From an uncultured Clostridia bacterium (GTDB taxonomy: Bacteria; Bacillota; Clostridia; Christensenellales; Aristaeellaceae): a DNA stretch of 6,080 nucleotides. Positions 1 through 6,080 of this stretch are shown here, in pieces. The position numbers and the translations under genes are program-made. The notes under the pieces were generated by a model. The model ran no database searches and was not told where the DNA came from. It saw only the letters and a list, made by a program, of their open reading frames with translations. Location of the stretch: NCBI GenBank assembly GCA_946410395.1, contig CAMKAE010000141.1:1-6080 (forward strand), read 5' to 3'. Position 1 is the stretch's first letter; each line of letters starts with the position of its first letter.

Positions 1-1258
1 CGCCCACGATGATGGAGAGCTCGCTGGAGCCCTGGTCGATCATGCGGACGTTGATCCCCGCCCGGCTCATGGCGGAGAACAGCCGGGCCGCGGTGCCGCA
101 GTTGGACACCATGCCGCGGCCGACGGTGGCGATGATGGACATGTGGTCATGGATGGAGAGGTGGTCCGGCTGGGTCAGGTCCGCGATGCGGCGGATGACT
201 TCCTCCCGGTGAGGTGCCAGGGCGTCCCCGTTCACCACCACCGAGATCGAGTCGATGCCCGAGGGCATGTGCTCAAAGGAGATGCCCGCCTCCTCGAACA
301 CCTGCAGCACCTTGCGCCCGAAGCCGAGCTCGCTGTTCATCATGGCCTTGTCCACCGCCACCACGCTGAAGCCCTTGCGGCCCGCGATGCCGGAGATGGT
401 GGGCACCGTGGGCTCCACGGGCAGGTTCAGGCTGATCAGGGTGCCGGGATGCTTGGGATTGTTGGTGTTGCGGATCACCGTGGGAATGCCCACCTTGTGC
501 ACGGGGAACATGGCGTCCTCGTGGAGCACGGAAGCGCCCATGTAGCTCAGCTCCCGCAGCTCGGCATAGGTGATGGCGCTGATCTCCTGGGGATTGCGCA
601 CGATGCGGGGGTCCGCCATCAGGAAGCCGGACACGTCCGTCCAGTTCTCATAGGTGTCGGCCATCACCGCCCGGGCCACGATGGCGCCGGTGATGTCGCT
701 GCCGCCCCGGCTGAAGGTCTGCACGCTGCCGTCGGGCCGCACGCCGTAGAACCCCGGGACCACCGTGGGCTCCTCGTCGGCCAGCAGGGCCATCATGATC
801 ACGTTGGTCTTTTCGGCGTCCAGCACGCCGTCCTCCCGGAAGTAGATCACCTTGGCCGCGTCCATGAAGCGCCAGCCCATGAAGTCCGCCAGGAGCAGAC
901 CGTTGAGGTACTCGCCGCGGCTGGCGGCATAGTCCGCGTTGGCGCCGGCGGCGATCCGGGCCCGGATCTCGTCCAGGGCGCCCTGAATGTCCACGGTCAG
1001 GTCCAGGTCGGCAGCGATCTCCGTATACCGGGCCGCCACCCGGTCAAAGGTTTCCTGCCAGGGTTCACCCGCCGCGGCCTCGCGCTGGCAGCGGTACAAC
1101 AGGTCCGTCACCTTGTCGTCGCCGCTGAAGCGCCGGCCCGGGGCGGAGGGCACCACATAGCGCCGGGCCGGATCCATATCCAGAATGGCCTTCACCTTGC
1201 GGAACTGTCCGCTGTCCGCCAGGGAGCTGCCGCCGAATTTCGTCACGATCTTTTTCAT
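1..1258 (-). CDS. lysC: Aspartate kinase, monofunctional (C-terminus cut off by window edge)
   Basis: Aspartate kinase phosphorylates L-aspartate to 4-phospho-L-aspartate with ATP in the cytoplasm, the first committed step towards lysine/diaminopimelate, threonine and methionine. The visible 419 codons carry the amino acid kinase fold: the N-terminal KFGGSS motif (residues 7-12), VVPSAPG (35-41), the substrate-region SRGEYLN (113-119), SRGGSD (183-188) and WTDVSGFLMADPR (206-218). Two ACT domains follow, at about 285-345 and from about 372 onwards (IIATVGRGM, then GINVRMIDQGSSELSIIVG). These normally bind the feedback amino acid. The family is usually about 440-450 residues, so only some 20-30 residues are missing. 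There is no homoserine dehydrogenase domain within the part seen. The ATG start gives MKKIVTKFGGSS, the standard beginning for the family. The gene has its own strong promoter and a short leader. The isozyme class (lysine-, threonine- or co-regulated) cannot be read from sequence alone; the symbol follows general usage. Confidence 0.95.
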   Translation of the reverse strand, partial: MKKIVTKFGGSSLADSGQFRKVKAILDMDPARRYVVPSAPGRRFSGDDKVTDLLYRCQREAAAGEPWQETFDRVAARYTEIAADLDLTVDIQGALDEIRARIAAGANADYAASRGEYLNGLLLADFMGWRFMDAAKVIYFREDGVLDAEKTNVIMMALLADEEPTVVPGFYGVRPDGSVQTFSRGGSDITGAIVARAVMADTYENWTDVSGFLMADPRIVRNPQEISAITYAELRELSYMGASVLHEDAMFPVHKVGIPTVIRNTNNPKHPGTLISLNLPVEPTVPTISGIAGRKGFSVVAVDKAMMNSELGFGRKVLQVFEEAGISFEHMPSGIDSISVVVNGDALAPHREEVIRRIADLTQPDHLSIHDHMSIIATVGRGMVSNCGTAARLFSAMSRAGINVRMIDQGSSELSIIVG

Positions 1259-1300
1259 GTTCCTGCGTCTTTCCTTCCCGTCACCGCCCGAAGGGTGAAC
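1259..1300 (-). promoter_or_regulatory. Short 5' leader of lysC with ribosome binding region
   Basis: This is the predicted untranslated leader. It contains AAGGAA (1271-1276), 12 bases before the ATG, and a second AGGA (1261-1264) only 2 bases before it. Neither spacing is ideal, so which one serves as the Shine-Dalgarno is unclear. Near the predicted transcript start, TCACC and GGTGA (1281-1285 and 1294-1298) can form a 5-base-pair stem with an 8-base loop and no U tract. The leader is far too short to hold a lysine riboswitch (typically well over 150 bases) or a T-box. Confidence 0.55.
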
Positions 1301-1306
1301 ATGGCC

Positions 1307-1335
1307 ATCATACCCGCAAAACCGGATCATGTCAA
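1307..1335 (-). promoter_or_regulatory. Sigma70/sigmaA-type promoter of lysC
   Basis: On the minus strand, TTGACA (1330-1335) is a perfect -35 box. It is followed by exactly 17 bases and TATGAT (1307-1312), one mismatch from the consensus -10. Transcription would start near position 1300, leaving a leader of about 42 bases before the lysC ATG. The element lies in a locally AT-richer pocket within otherwise GC-rich DNA and begins only 4 bases after the stop codon of the upstream acetyltransferase gene. This makes lysC an independently expressed gene. No operator is recognisable apart from a small imperfect hairpin just downstream (1281-1298). Confidence 0.88.
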
Positions 1336-1339
1336 CGGT

Positions 1340-1864
1340 TCAGGACGGTTCCTGCGCCATTTTTGCAAGAATCACCACATCCTGCCACGCTCCGTCCCGC
1401 CACAGCTCCTGCCGCAGCAGGCCCTCCCGCTCAAAGCCGATGCGCTCATAGCAGCGCAGCGCGGGGGTGTTGAAGGCAAAGACCGTCACCTTCAGCTTGT
1501 GCACGTTCATCTCCCGGAAGCAGAAATCGCACAGCACCGTCATGGCGTCGGTGGCGTAGCCCCGGCCGCGGTAGGGCGTGCCGATCATGATGCCCAGCTC
1601 CGCCACCCGGTTCTTCCAGTCGATCTTGGTCACGCCGCAGCGGCCCACCAGGTCGCCGTCGCCGTTTTCCACCGCAAACTGGTATTCGCCGAAGGTGTAG
1701 CTGCTCTGCCGGTCCATCCACTGGCGCTCGTCCGCCATCGAGGCCGGCAGCGGGATGCCGCTCATCATGCCCCGCAGGGTCTCATAGTCGTTGACAAAGG
1801 CGTGGTTGGCGTCCAGATCCTCCGCCTCAAAGGCCCGCAGCCGGACCAGCTTTCCCTCATACAT
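1340..1864 (-). CDS. GNAT family N-acetyltransferase, RimL/SpeG-like (Acetyltransf_3 type)
   Basis: This gene encodes a 174-residue cytoplasmic acetyltransferase that should transfer an acetyl group from acetyl-CoA to an amine; the acceptor is unknown. The start MYEGKLVRLRAFEAEDL is typical of the RimJ/RimL group. The acetyl-CoA pyrophosphate-binding loop is visible as GTPYRGRGYATDA (residues 95-107), preceded by the beta-strand ELGIMIG (89-95). Motif B follows as FNTPALRCYERIGFEREG (131-148), with the usual Asn and Tyr. Length matches the family. An in-frame ATG 41 codons upstream lies inside the preceding gene and would add an Arg/Lys-rich, low-complexity stretch not typical of GNATs, so it is rejected. 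The chosen ATG overlaps the end of the deacetylase gene by 8 bases (ATGTATGA) and has AGGAAG (1871-1876) 6 bases upstream. It is the last gene of the four-gene operon. A polyamine, antibiotic or ribosomal-protein substrate cannot be distinguished from sequence. Confidence 0.87.
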   Translation of the reverse strand: MYEGKLVRLRAFEAEDLDANHAFVNDYETLRGMMSGIPLPASMADERQWMDRQSSYTFGEYQFAVENGDGDLVGRCGVTKIDWKNRVAELGIMIGTPYRGRGYATDAMTVLCDFCFREMNVHKLKVTVFAFNTPALRCYERIGFEREGLLRQELWRDGAWQDVVILAKMAQEPS

Positions 1865-3086
1865 CGCTGTCTTCCTCGCTCTCCGCCGCTTCCTCTGTCT
1901 CCGCTTCCTCGGTTTCAGTCGGCCACACGTGCTCGAACAGGTCGTCGCAGGCCTCGTCCAGGCCGACGGCGGAGAAGGCAAGGCCAAAGCGGCTGTTGTC
2001 CATGGGCCCGCCGTCCTCCATCTCCCAGCCGCGGGCCGTCTGGCTCCGGTGCAGGGCCAGGGCCTCCGTGGCCACCGTCAGCCCGTCCTTGCCGCCGAAG
2101 GCCGCCAGGGGCCGGTGCCAGTCGAACTGAATCGGCTGGGCTTCGTAGAGATGCAGGTACAGCTTTTTTACCTGCCAGGTGCCGTACTGCTTCGCGGAGT
2201 CCGTGTACTTCTCACCGTCAGCGGCGTACTGCACCGCCTTGACGACCGTGTCGGCCACCGCCTCGTGCCCGCCGTGGCCGTACTCGCCGTTCAGGTCGTG
2301 GGTGACGACGACCTCGGGCCGGTAGCGGCGGATCATGGCCGTCATGCGGCTGTGCATCTTGTTCTTGCCCCAGCGGCCGTAGGCGGCCTTCATGGTCTTG
2401 GTGAAGGCGTCCGGCAGGTTGAGGAAGGCCGGATAGCCCTTCACGCCGCAGTGCCACAGGCCGTCGAGCAGCTCCAGGCGCCGCACGGGGGTGGAGGGCA
2501 CGGCGTAGACCACCTGCACCCGCAGGCTCCGCTCCCCGGCATAGGTCGGCAGCAGGCCGCCCAGCCACAGCAGCTCGTCGTCCGGATGGCAGGCCGCCAC
2601 CAGCAGGTCCGCCTTGTCATAGGTCTCCCACTCCGGGCTGTTGGCCGGGCGCTCGCCCGTGCCGTAGACGGTCATGTCCGCCACCAGCATCCGGCTCTTG
2701 TCGGTGTTCACCACCCGCAGGGCCTCGGCGCCCTCCGGCAGCGGCACCCAGCCGCTCAGGTATTCGCCGATCCTGCCGGCCAGCACCCATTCGTCCCCCA
2801 CCCGGGCCCAGATCTCCACCTCGGCGGCCCGGTCGTAGAACTGCACCAGCACGCTGCCCAGGGGCGTGCCCTTGCCGTCCACGCCGATCTCCCCGCCCTT
2901 GCGGATGGACACATAGTCGCTGTACTTGCCGTCGGTCAGCTTTTTGATCTCCTTGCGGCTTGCCCCCTTGACCGTGAAGGCGCACTGCCCGTTGACGGAC
3001 ACCGCCTCCTCCGCGGCCGCTCCGCCCAGGGCCGTCAGCGCCAGCAGGACACCCAGGACCAGCAGCACCGCTCGCAGCTTTTTCAT
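1857..3086 (-). CDS. Secreted PIG-L/LmbE family deacetylase with N-terminal beta-sandwich-like domain
   Basis: This gene encodes a 409-residue protein predicted to be exported. Residues 1-25 form a signal peptide (KK..R n-region, Leu/Val-rich core, AAA before Glu26) without a lipobox Cys. Residues about 28-145 look like a small beta-rich domain (LTDGKYSDYVS, SVLVQFYDRAAEVEIWA, ALRVVNTDK) resembling F5/8 type C or galactose-binding folds; this assignment is tentative. The PIG-L domain covers about 158-350. It has the metal-binding HPDDE (167-171) and a second motif, EYGHGGHEAV (268-277), whose His271 and His274 fit the family's HxxH. Known members are zinc enzymes that remove acetyl groups from N-acetylglucosamine-type sugars or thiol precursors; the substrate here is unknown, probably extracytoplasmic glycan. 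The tail (391-409) is strongly acidic. The ATG overlaps the comF stop as ATGA and has AAGGAG 8 bases upstream. An in-frame ATG 30 codons further upstream would bury the signal peptide and is rejected. Confidence 0.87.
   Translation of the reverse strand: MKKLRAVLLVLGVLLALTALGGAAAEEAVSVNGQCAFTVKGASRKEIKKLTDGKYSDYVSIRKGGEIGVDGKGTPLGSVLVQFYDRAAEVEIWARVGDEWVLAGRIGEYLSGWVPLPEGAEALRVVNTDKSRMLVADMTVYGTGERPANSPEWETYDKADLLVAACHPDDELLWLGGLLPTYAGERSLRVQVVYAVPSTPVRRLELLDGLWHCGVKGYPAFLNLPDAFTKTMKAAYGRWGKNKMHSRMTAMIRRYRPEVVVTHDLNGEYGHGGHEAVADTVVKAVQYAADGEKYTDSAKQYGTWQVKKLYLHLYEAQPIQFDWHRPLAAFGGKDGLTVATEALALHRSQTARGWEMEDGGPMDNSRFGLAFSAVGLDEACDDLFEHVWPTETEEAETEEAAESEEDSDV
1871..1876 (-). promoter_or_regulatory. 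Ribosome binding site of the GNAT gene
   Basis: AGGAAG on the minus strand lies 6 bases before the ATG at 1864-1862, within the acidic-tail codons of the deacetylase gene. It decides between this start and the upstream in-frame ATG near 1987, which lies inside the deacetylase coding region. Confidence 0.6.
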
Positions 3087-3769
3087 GGCATCTGCTCCTT
3101 GCTCTTGTCTTCGCGGAATTCCGCCACTGTCGCGGTGACGGCGGCGACCTCCTCCGCCCCGGCCTGCAGCAGGCATTCCCGGCAGGCCGCCAGGGTGGCG
3201 CCGGTGGTGCGCACGTCGTCCACCAGCAGCACGCGCGCGGGCGGCGACGCCGGGCAGAGGAAGGCGTCCGACACGTTACGCCGGCGCTCCTCGGCGTTCA
3301 GGCCCCGCTGGGTGTGCCGGGAGGATCCCGGCCGCCGCTGCAGCAGCTGTCTGCAGGGCTGTCCCAGGAGCCGTGCCGCGGCCTCCGCGAGGGCCCGCCC
3401 GTGGTCGATGCCCCGCTCCCGGAGGCGTTCCGGCGGCATGGGCACCCAGGTGAGCGTCACCGCGCCCTCACCGGCCTGCCCCGCCGCGTCCGCCACGCCG
3501 GCGGCCAGCACCTCCGCGGCGGCGGCCACGGCGTGATCCTTCAGCATCCGCACCAGCCGGCCGGCCAGCCCCTCATAAGGCCAGGCAGCCGGCACGTCCT
3601 CGCCTTCCAGCCGCTCCGCGGCCAGCAGCTCCCCGCAGTCCGCGCACAGCAGGGCCCCCGCCGACGCCCGCCCGCACAGCAGGCACACGGCGCCCCGGGG
3701 ATAGAGCGCGTCCAGCGCGCCCTCGTCCGCCCGCAGCGCCCCGCGGACGAACCGGTTTTTCCCGTTCAC
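3083..3769 (-). CDS. comF: ComF family protein (phosphoribosyltransferase-like, zinc-ribbon)
   Basis: The product is a 228-residue cytoplasmic protein of the ComF/GntX family, needed in some bacteria for handling incoming single-stranded DNA in natural transformation; its enzymatic reaction is not firmly known. An N-terminal zinc ribbon is shown by Cys29-x2-Cys32 and Cys42-x2-Cys45. YEGLAGRLVRMLKDHA (65-80) is the usual ComF linker. The phosphoribosyltransferase-type domain follows: WVPMPPERLRERGIDHGRALA (108-128), HTQRGLNAEERRRNVSDAF (152-170) and the PRPP loop VLLVDDVRTTGAT (180-192). RGIDH replaces the more common RGFNQ. The first in-frame ATG lies over 500 bases upstream inside recD2, so I choose the GTG whose last two bases begin the recD2 stop (GTGA). 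It gives a normal family length and needs translational coupling, since no good Shine-Dalgarno precedes it. It overlaps the next gene by 4 bases. The presence of comF does not by itself prove competence. Confidence 0.9.
   Translation of the reverse strand: MNGKNRFVRGALRADEGALDALYPRGAVCLLCGRASAGALLCADCGELLAAERLEGEDVPAAWPYEGLAGRLVRMLKDHAVAAAAEVLAAGVADAAGQAGEGAVTLTWVPMPPERLRERGIDHGRALAEAAARLLGQPCRQLLQRRPGSSRHTQRGLNAEERRRNVSDAFLCPASPPARVLLVDDVRTTGATLAACRECLLQAGAEEVAAVTATVAEFREDKSKEQMP
3095..3100 (-). promoter_or_regulatory. Ribosome binding site of the PIG-L deacetylase gene
   Basis: AAGGAG on the minus strand sits 8 bases before the ATG at 3086-3084, inside the last codons of comF. It supports the start that gives a clean signal peptide. 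Confidence 0.75.
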
Positions 3770-5988
3770 AGGCTGTAGAGCGCCGCCGCCTGCCGCAGGC
3801 GTTCGGCCAGGGCGGTGTTGCGCTTGAGGATGTGATCGTTCTCCACCATCTGCCGGATGGTCTCCTCCCGGCCGACGAGCACCACCAGCTCCCGGGCGCG
3901 GGTGAGGGCGGTGTAGAACAGGTTGCGGGTCAGCAGCATGGGCGGGCCGCCGCACACGGGCATCACGACCGTGGGGAACTCGCTGCCCTGGCTCTTGTGC
4001 ACCGACAGGCAGTAGGCCAGGTCGAGGTTTTCCAGGTCCGCGGAGGCGTACACCGCGTCCTTGTCCTCGTCGAAGCGCACGGTGAGGGTGTGCTCCTCCC
4101 CGTCCACGTCGATGACATAGCCCACGTCGCCGTTGAACACGCCCTGGCCGTCTTCCGGGCCGTGCGGCGTGTCCCGGTGCCAGGCGAGCTGGTAATCGTT
4201 GCGGGTCTGCATCACCTTGTCCCCAAGGCGGAAAACCGTCTCGCCCCAACTGAGGGTGGGCTTGTCCGGGGACGGCGGGTTCAGGGCCTCCTGCAGCAGC
4301 ATGTTGAGCTGCATCACGCCGCACTCGCCCTTGCGGGCCGGGGCCAGCACCTGGATGTCCCGCAGCCGGGCGGGGCCTTCGATGCCGCGGAACTTCGGCA
4401 GGCGCTCCGTCACCAGGCCGACCACCTGCCGGGCGGTGCGCCCCGGGTTCTCCGTGCGCTCAAAGAAGAAGTCCGTCCCCTTCTCGTTCAGGATCGGCAT
4501 CTCCCCGTGGTTGATCCGGTGGGCGTTGACCACGATGCGGCTCTCGCCCGCCTGGCGGAAGATGTCCGTCAGGCGCACCGCGGGCACGACGCCGCTCTGG
4601 AGGATGTCCCCGAGCACGTTGCCCGGGCCCACGCTAGGAAGCTGGTCGCTGTCGCCCACGATGATCAGCCGGGTGCCAGGCTCGACGGCCCGCAGCAGGG
4701 AGCGCATGAGCAGCACGTCGATCATTGAGGCCTCGTCCACGATGACGCAGCTTGTCTCCAAGGGGCACTCGGCGTTGCGGGCGAAGGCCCCCTCCTCGCC
4801 GCTGTACTCCAGCAGGCGGTGGATCGTGCGGCTCTCGATGCCGGTGGTCTCGGTCATGCGCTTGGCCGCCCGGCCGGTGGGCGCGCAGAGGCTCACTGTG
4901 CCCTCCGGCGTCAGCAGCCGGATGATGCAGTTGATGATCGTGGTCTTGCCGGTGCCGGGGCCGCCGGTGATCACCAGCACCCCGTGCTTCAGGGCGGAAC
5001 GGATGGCCTCCCGCTGGCGCTCGCTGAAGGCGATGCCCTCCATGCGCTGGAAGCGGTCGATGCCCCGGTCCGCGCCGGCATCCAGCGCCGGCGGCGCCGC
5101 GGCCATCAGCTCGCACAGCCGCTGGGCCACCTCGCGCTCCGCGGACTCGAAGCGCGGCAGCCACACCTGCTCCTCCTCCCCGGCCTCTCCCCGCAGGGCG
5201 ATGTCCCGGGCAATGGCCAGGTACTGGATCTGCCGGTCCACCGCCTCCTCGCCCACGTGCAGCAGGGCGCAGGCCCGGCGCAGCAGTTCCTCCCGGGGCA
5301 GGTAGACGTGTCCCGCACCGTTGGCGGCCTCCTGCAGGAGATAGCGCAGCGCGGCGCGGATGCGGCCCTCGCTGTCCGGCGCGATGCCGATGGCGGCGGC
5401 AATGCGGTCCGCGGTGACGAAGCCCACGCCCTCCAGGTCCTGGCACAGCCGGTAGGGGTCGGTGCGAATGATCTCAGCGGCCCGCTCGCCGTAGAGCTTG
5501 CCGATGCGCACGGAGAGGGTGGCGGGAATGCCGTAGGACTGCAGGAAGATCATGGTGTCCCGCTCCACGGTGGTCTCCTGGTAGTTCTGAGCGATCTGCT
5601 TCCAGCGCTTCTTGCCCATGCCGGGGACCTCCTGCAGGCGCTCGGGATGCTCCGCGAGCACCGTCAGGGTCTCCTCGCCGAAAGCGGCCACGATGGCCTT
5701 GGCCGTGGTCTGGCCCACGCCCTTGATGATGCCGCTGCCCAGAAAGCGCTCGATGCCCAGCAGCGTGGTGGGCTTGAGGGGCTCGCACAGCACGCAGCGG
5801 AACTGCCGCCCGTAGGTGGCGTGCTCGGTCCAGGTGCCGGTGAAGGCCGCCTGCTCGCCGGGGCGCAGGCGCGGCAGTGTGCCCACCACGGTCTGCTCCC
5901 CGCGGCCCAGGCGCACGGTGATCACGGAGTACCCGTTCTCGTCGTTGCGGTACACCGTGCCCAGCACGTTGGCCTCAAATCGCTCCAC
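3766..5988 (-). CDS. recD2: RecD2-type ATP-dependent DNA helicase (RecD-like, SF1B)
   Basis: RecD2 is a 5'-3' DNA helicase of superfamily 1B. It is found in bacteria that lack a RecBCD complex with this subunit and is linked to replication-fork maintenance, mismatch repair and recombination. The protein is 740 residues, the normal family size. Residues 1-75 look like the N-terminal OB-type domain, and about 76-200 contain helix-hairpin-helix repeats (IIKGVGQTTAKAI, VPGMGKKRWKQI, LEGVGFVTADRIA). The helicase core begins near 320. It shows Walker A GGPGTGKT (342-349), motif Ia APTGRAAKRM (369-378), Walker B VIVDEAS (415-421), motif III GDSDQLPS (445-452), FRQ (477-479), AYCLSVHKSQGSEF (658-671) and motif VI FYTALTRAR (691-699). 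All catalytic motifs are intact, so it should be active. The GTG start is supported by AAAGGAGG 8 bases upstream. The stop overlaps the comF start by 4 bases. It is the first gene of the operon. Confidence 0.96.
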   Translation of the reverse strand: MERFEANVLGTVYRNDENGYSVITVRLGRGEQTVVGTLPRLRPGEQAAFTGTWTEHATYGRQFRCVLCEPLKPTTLLGIERFLGSGIIKGVGQTTAKAIVAAFGEETLTVLAEHPERLQEVPGMGKKRWKQIAQNYQETTVERDTMIFLQSYGIPATLSVRIGKLYGERAAEIIRTDPYRLCQDLEGVGFVTADRIAAAIGIAPDSEGRIRAALRYLLQEAANGAGHVYLPREELLRRACALLHVGEEAVDRQIQYLAIARDIALRGEAGEEEQVWLPRFESAEREVAQRLCELMAAAPPALDAGADRGIDRFQRMEGIAFSERQREAIRSALKHGVLVITGGPGTGKTTIINCIIRLLTPEGTVSLCAPTGRAAKRMTETTGIESRTIHRLLEYSGEEGAFARNAECPLETSCVIVDEASMIDVLLMRSLLRAVEPGTRLIIVGDSDQLPSVGPGNVLGDILQSGVVPAVRLTDIFRQAGESRIVVNAHRINHGEMPILNEKGTDFFFERTENPGRTARQVVGLVTERLPKFRGIEGPARLRDIQVLAPARKGECGVMQLNMLLQEALNPPSPDKPTLSWGETVFRLGDKVMQTRNDYQLAWHRDTPHGPEDGQGVFNGDVGYVIDVDGEEHTLTVRFDEDKDAVYASADLENLDLAYCLSVHKSQGSEFPTVVMPVCGGPPMLLTRNLFYTALTRARELVVLVGREETIRQMVENDHILKRNTALAERLRQAAALYSL

Positions 5989-5996
5989 GGCCTCGC

Positions 5997-6004
5997 CCTC
6001 CTTT
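5997..6004 (-). promoter_or_regulatory. Ribosome binding site of recD2
   Basis: AAAGGAGG on the minus strand is a near-perfect Shine-Dalgarno placed 8 bases before the GTG at 5988-5986. It fixes the non-ATG start of recD2, whose protein then begins MERFEANVLGTVYRNDENGY, as expected for the family. Confidence 0.85.
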
Positions 6005-6022
6005 CCGGCAGTCTTTCAAATC

Positions 6023-6033
6023 ATTATAACACG
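6023..6033 (-). promoter_or_regulatory. Extended -10 promoter of the recD2-comF-deacetylase-GNAT operon
   Basis: The minus strand reads GTGTTATAATG, giving a perfect TATAAT -10 box (6023-6028) preceded by the TGn extension. The region 17 bases upstream (TTCCCG, 6046-6051) is a poor -35 match, as is common when the -10 is extended. Transcription would start near 6016, about 28 bases before the GTG of recD2. The surrounding DNA is markedly AT-richer than the genes. This is the only promoter I can see for the four overlapping genes. Confidence 0.75.
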
Positions 6034-6058
6034 GTTTTGGGTTCCCGGGAAGAAGGAA

Positions 6059-6080
6059 AACCCTGCCGTTTTGCAGGGTT
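6059..6080 (-). terminator. Probable intrinsic terminator of a gene upstream of recD2
   Basis: AACCCTGC (6059-6066) and GCAGGGTT (6073-6080) form a perfect 8-base-pair stem with a 6-base loop. Read on the minus strand, the stem is followed by TTCCTTCTT, giving TTTTCCTTCTT when the two final stem T residues are counted, an imperfect U tract. The stem could extend beyond the window, where the plus-strand tail cannot be seen, so a bidirectional terminator is possible. It would insulate the recD2 promoter from transcription arriving from the right. Confidence 0.65.

Noticed and set aside
1281..1298. Small hairpin (TCACC/GGTGA) in the lysC leader as an attenuator or terminator
   Set aside because: It has only five base pairs, an 8-base loop, no U tract and no leader peptide; too weak to call as a regulatory element.
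1259..1356. Nine-base direct repeat GTTCCTGCG at 1259-1267 and 1348-1356 flanking the lysC promoter
   Set aside because: One copy overlaps the start-proximal AGGA and the other lies in GNAT codons. It is short and unaccompanied by symmetry, so chance is the simplest explanation and I do not call it an operator.
143..2242. A plus-strand open frame of 699 codons running opposite lysC, the GNAT gene and the deacetylase
   Set aside because: It is antisense to three genes with clear family motifs. Its translation is rich in His, Gly, Ala, Val and Arg with no recognisable domain, as expected from the complementary strand of GC-rich coding DNA.
1791..3536. A plus-strand open frame of 581 codons opposite the deacetylase and comF
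   Set aside because: Same pattern: low-complexity composition, no motif, and full overlap with well-supported genes on the other strand.
3770..4324. Long N-terminal extension of comF from an upstream ATG
   Set aside because: It lies wholly inside recD2 in another frame and encodes Arg/Gly/Pro-rich sequence unrelated to ComF. The GTG at 3769 gives the normal length.
3832..4728. Plus-strand open frame opposite recD2
   Set aside because: It mirrors recD2 codons and encodes a His/Val/Gly-rich sequence without any recognisable family feature.
1..6080. Possible mobile element, CRISPR array or defence island
   Set aside because: There are no transposase or integrase motifs, no regularly spaced repeats and no terminal inverted repeats. 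RecD2 here has the chromosomal repair-helicase architecture and sits beside comF, not among defence genes.

Overview
This window reads as chromosomal DNA from a high-G+C (roughly two thirds by eye) bacterium, most likely Gram-positive and Clostridia-like (Bacillota). The evidence is a full-length RecD2-type helicase in place of a RecBCD subunit, an adjacent comF, strong AAGGAG-type ribosome binding sites, near-consensus vegetative promoters and a clostridial-looking monofunctional aspartate kinase. The taxonomic placement is inference; no rRNA or other marker gene is present.

All five genes lie on the minus strand, so transcription runs from right to left. At the right edge is a hairpin that is probably the terminator of an upstream gene outside the window (6059-6080). 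It is followed by an extended -10 promoter (6023-6033), a strong Shine-Dalgarno and recD2 (3766-5988, GTG start). Then come comF (3083-3769, GTG start), a secreted PIG-L-type deacetylase (1857-3086) and a GNAT acetyltransferase (1340-1864). These four genes overlap by 4, 4 and 8 bases and have no internal promoter space, so they almost certainly form one translationally coupled transcript. Two of the starts differ from the longest possible reading frames: comF and the acetyltransferase would otherwise run far into the gene upstream.

Immediately after the acetyltransferase stop is an excellent sigma70/sigmaA-type promoter (TTGACA, 17 bases, TATGAT) that drives lysC, aspartate kinase, which runs off the left edge after 419 codons. 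The leader is only about 42 bases, too short for a lysine riboswitch, so control of this enzyme probably rests on its ACT domains. No terminator is visible between the operon and lysC, so some read-through is possible.

Functionally the operon mixes DNA maintenance (RecD2 helicase, ComF phosphoribosyltransferase-like protein) with an exported zinc deacetylase and an acyltransferase. The recD2-comF pair makes sense as a DNA-processing unit. The link to the other two genes is not explained by known biology and may only reflect co-expression. Coding covers nearly everything; the only non-coding stretches are 1259-1339 and 5989-6080. I see no mobile element, CRISPR array, tRNA or rRNA, and no clear sign of a new biological system.
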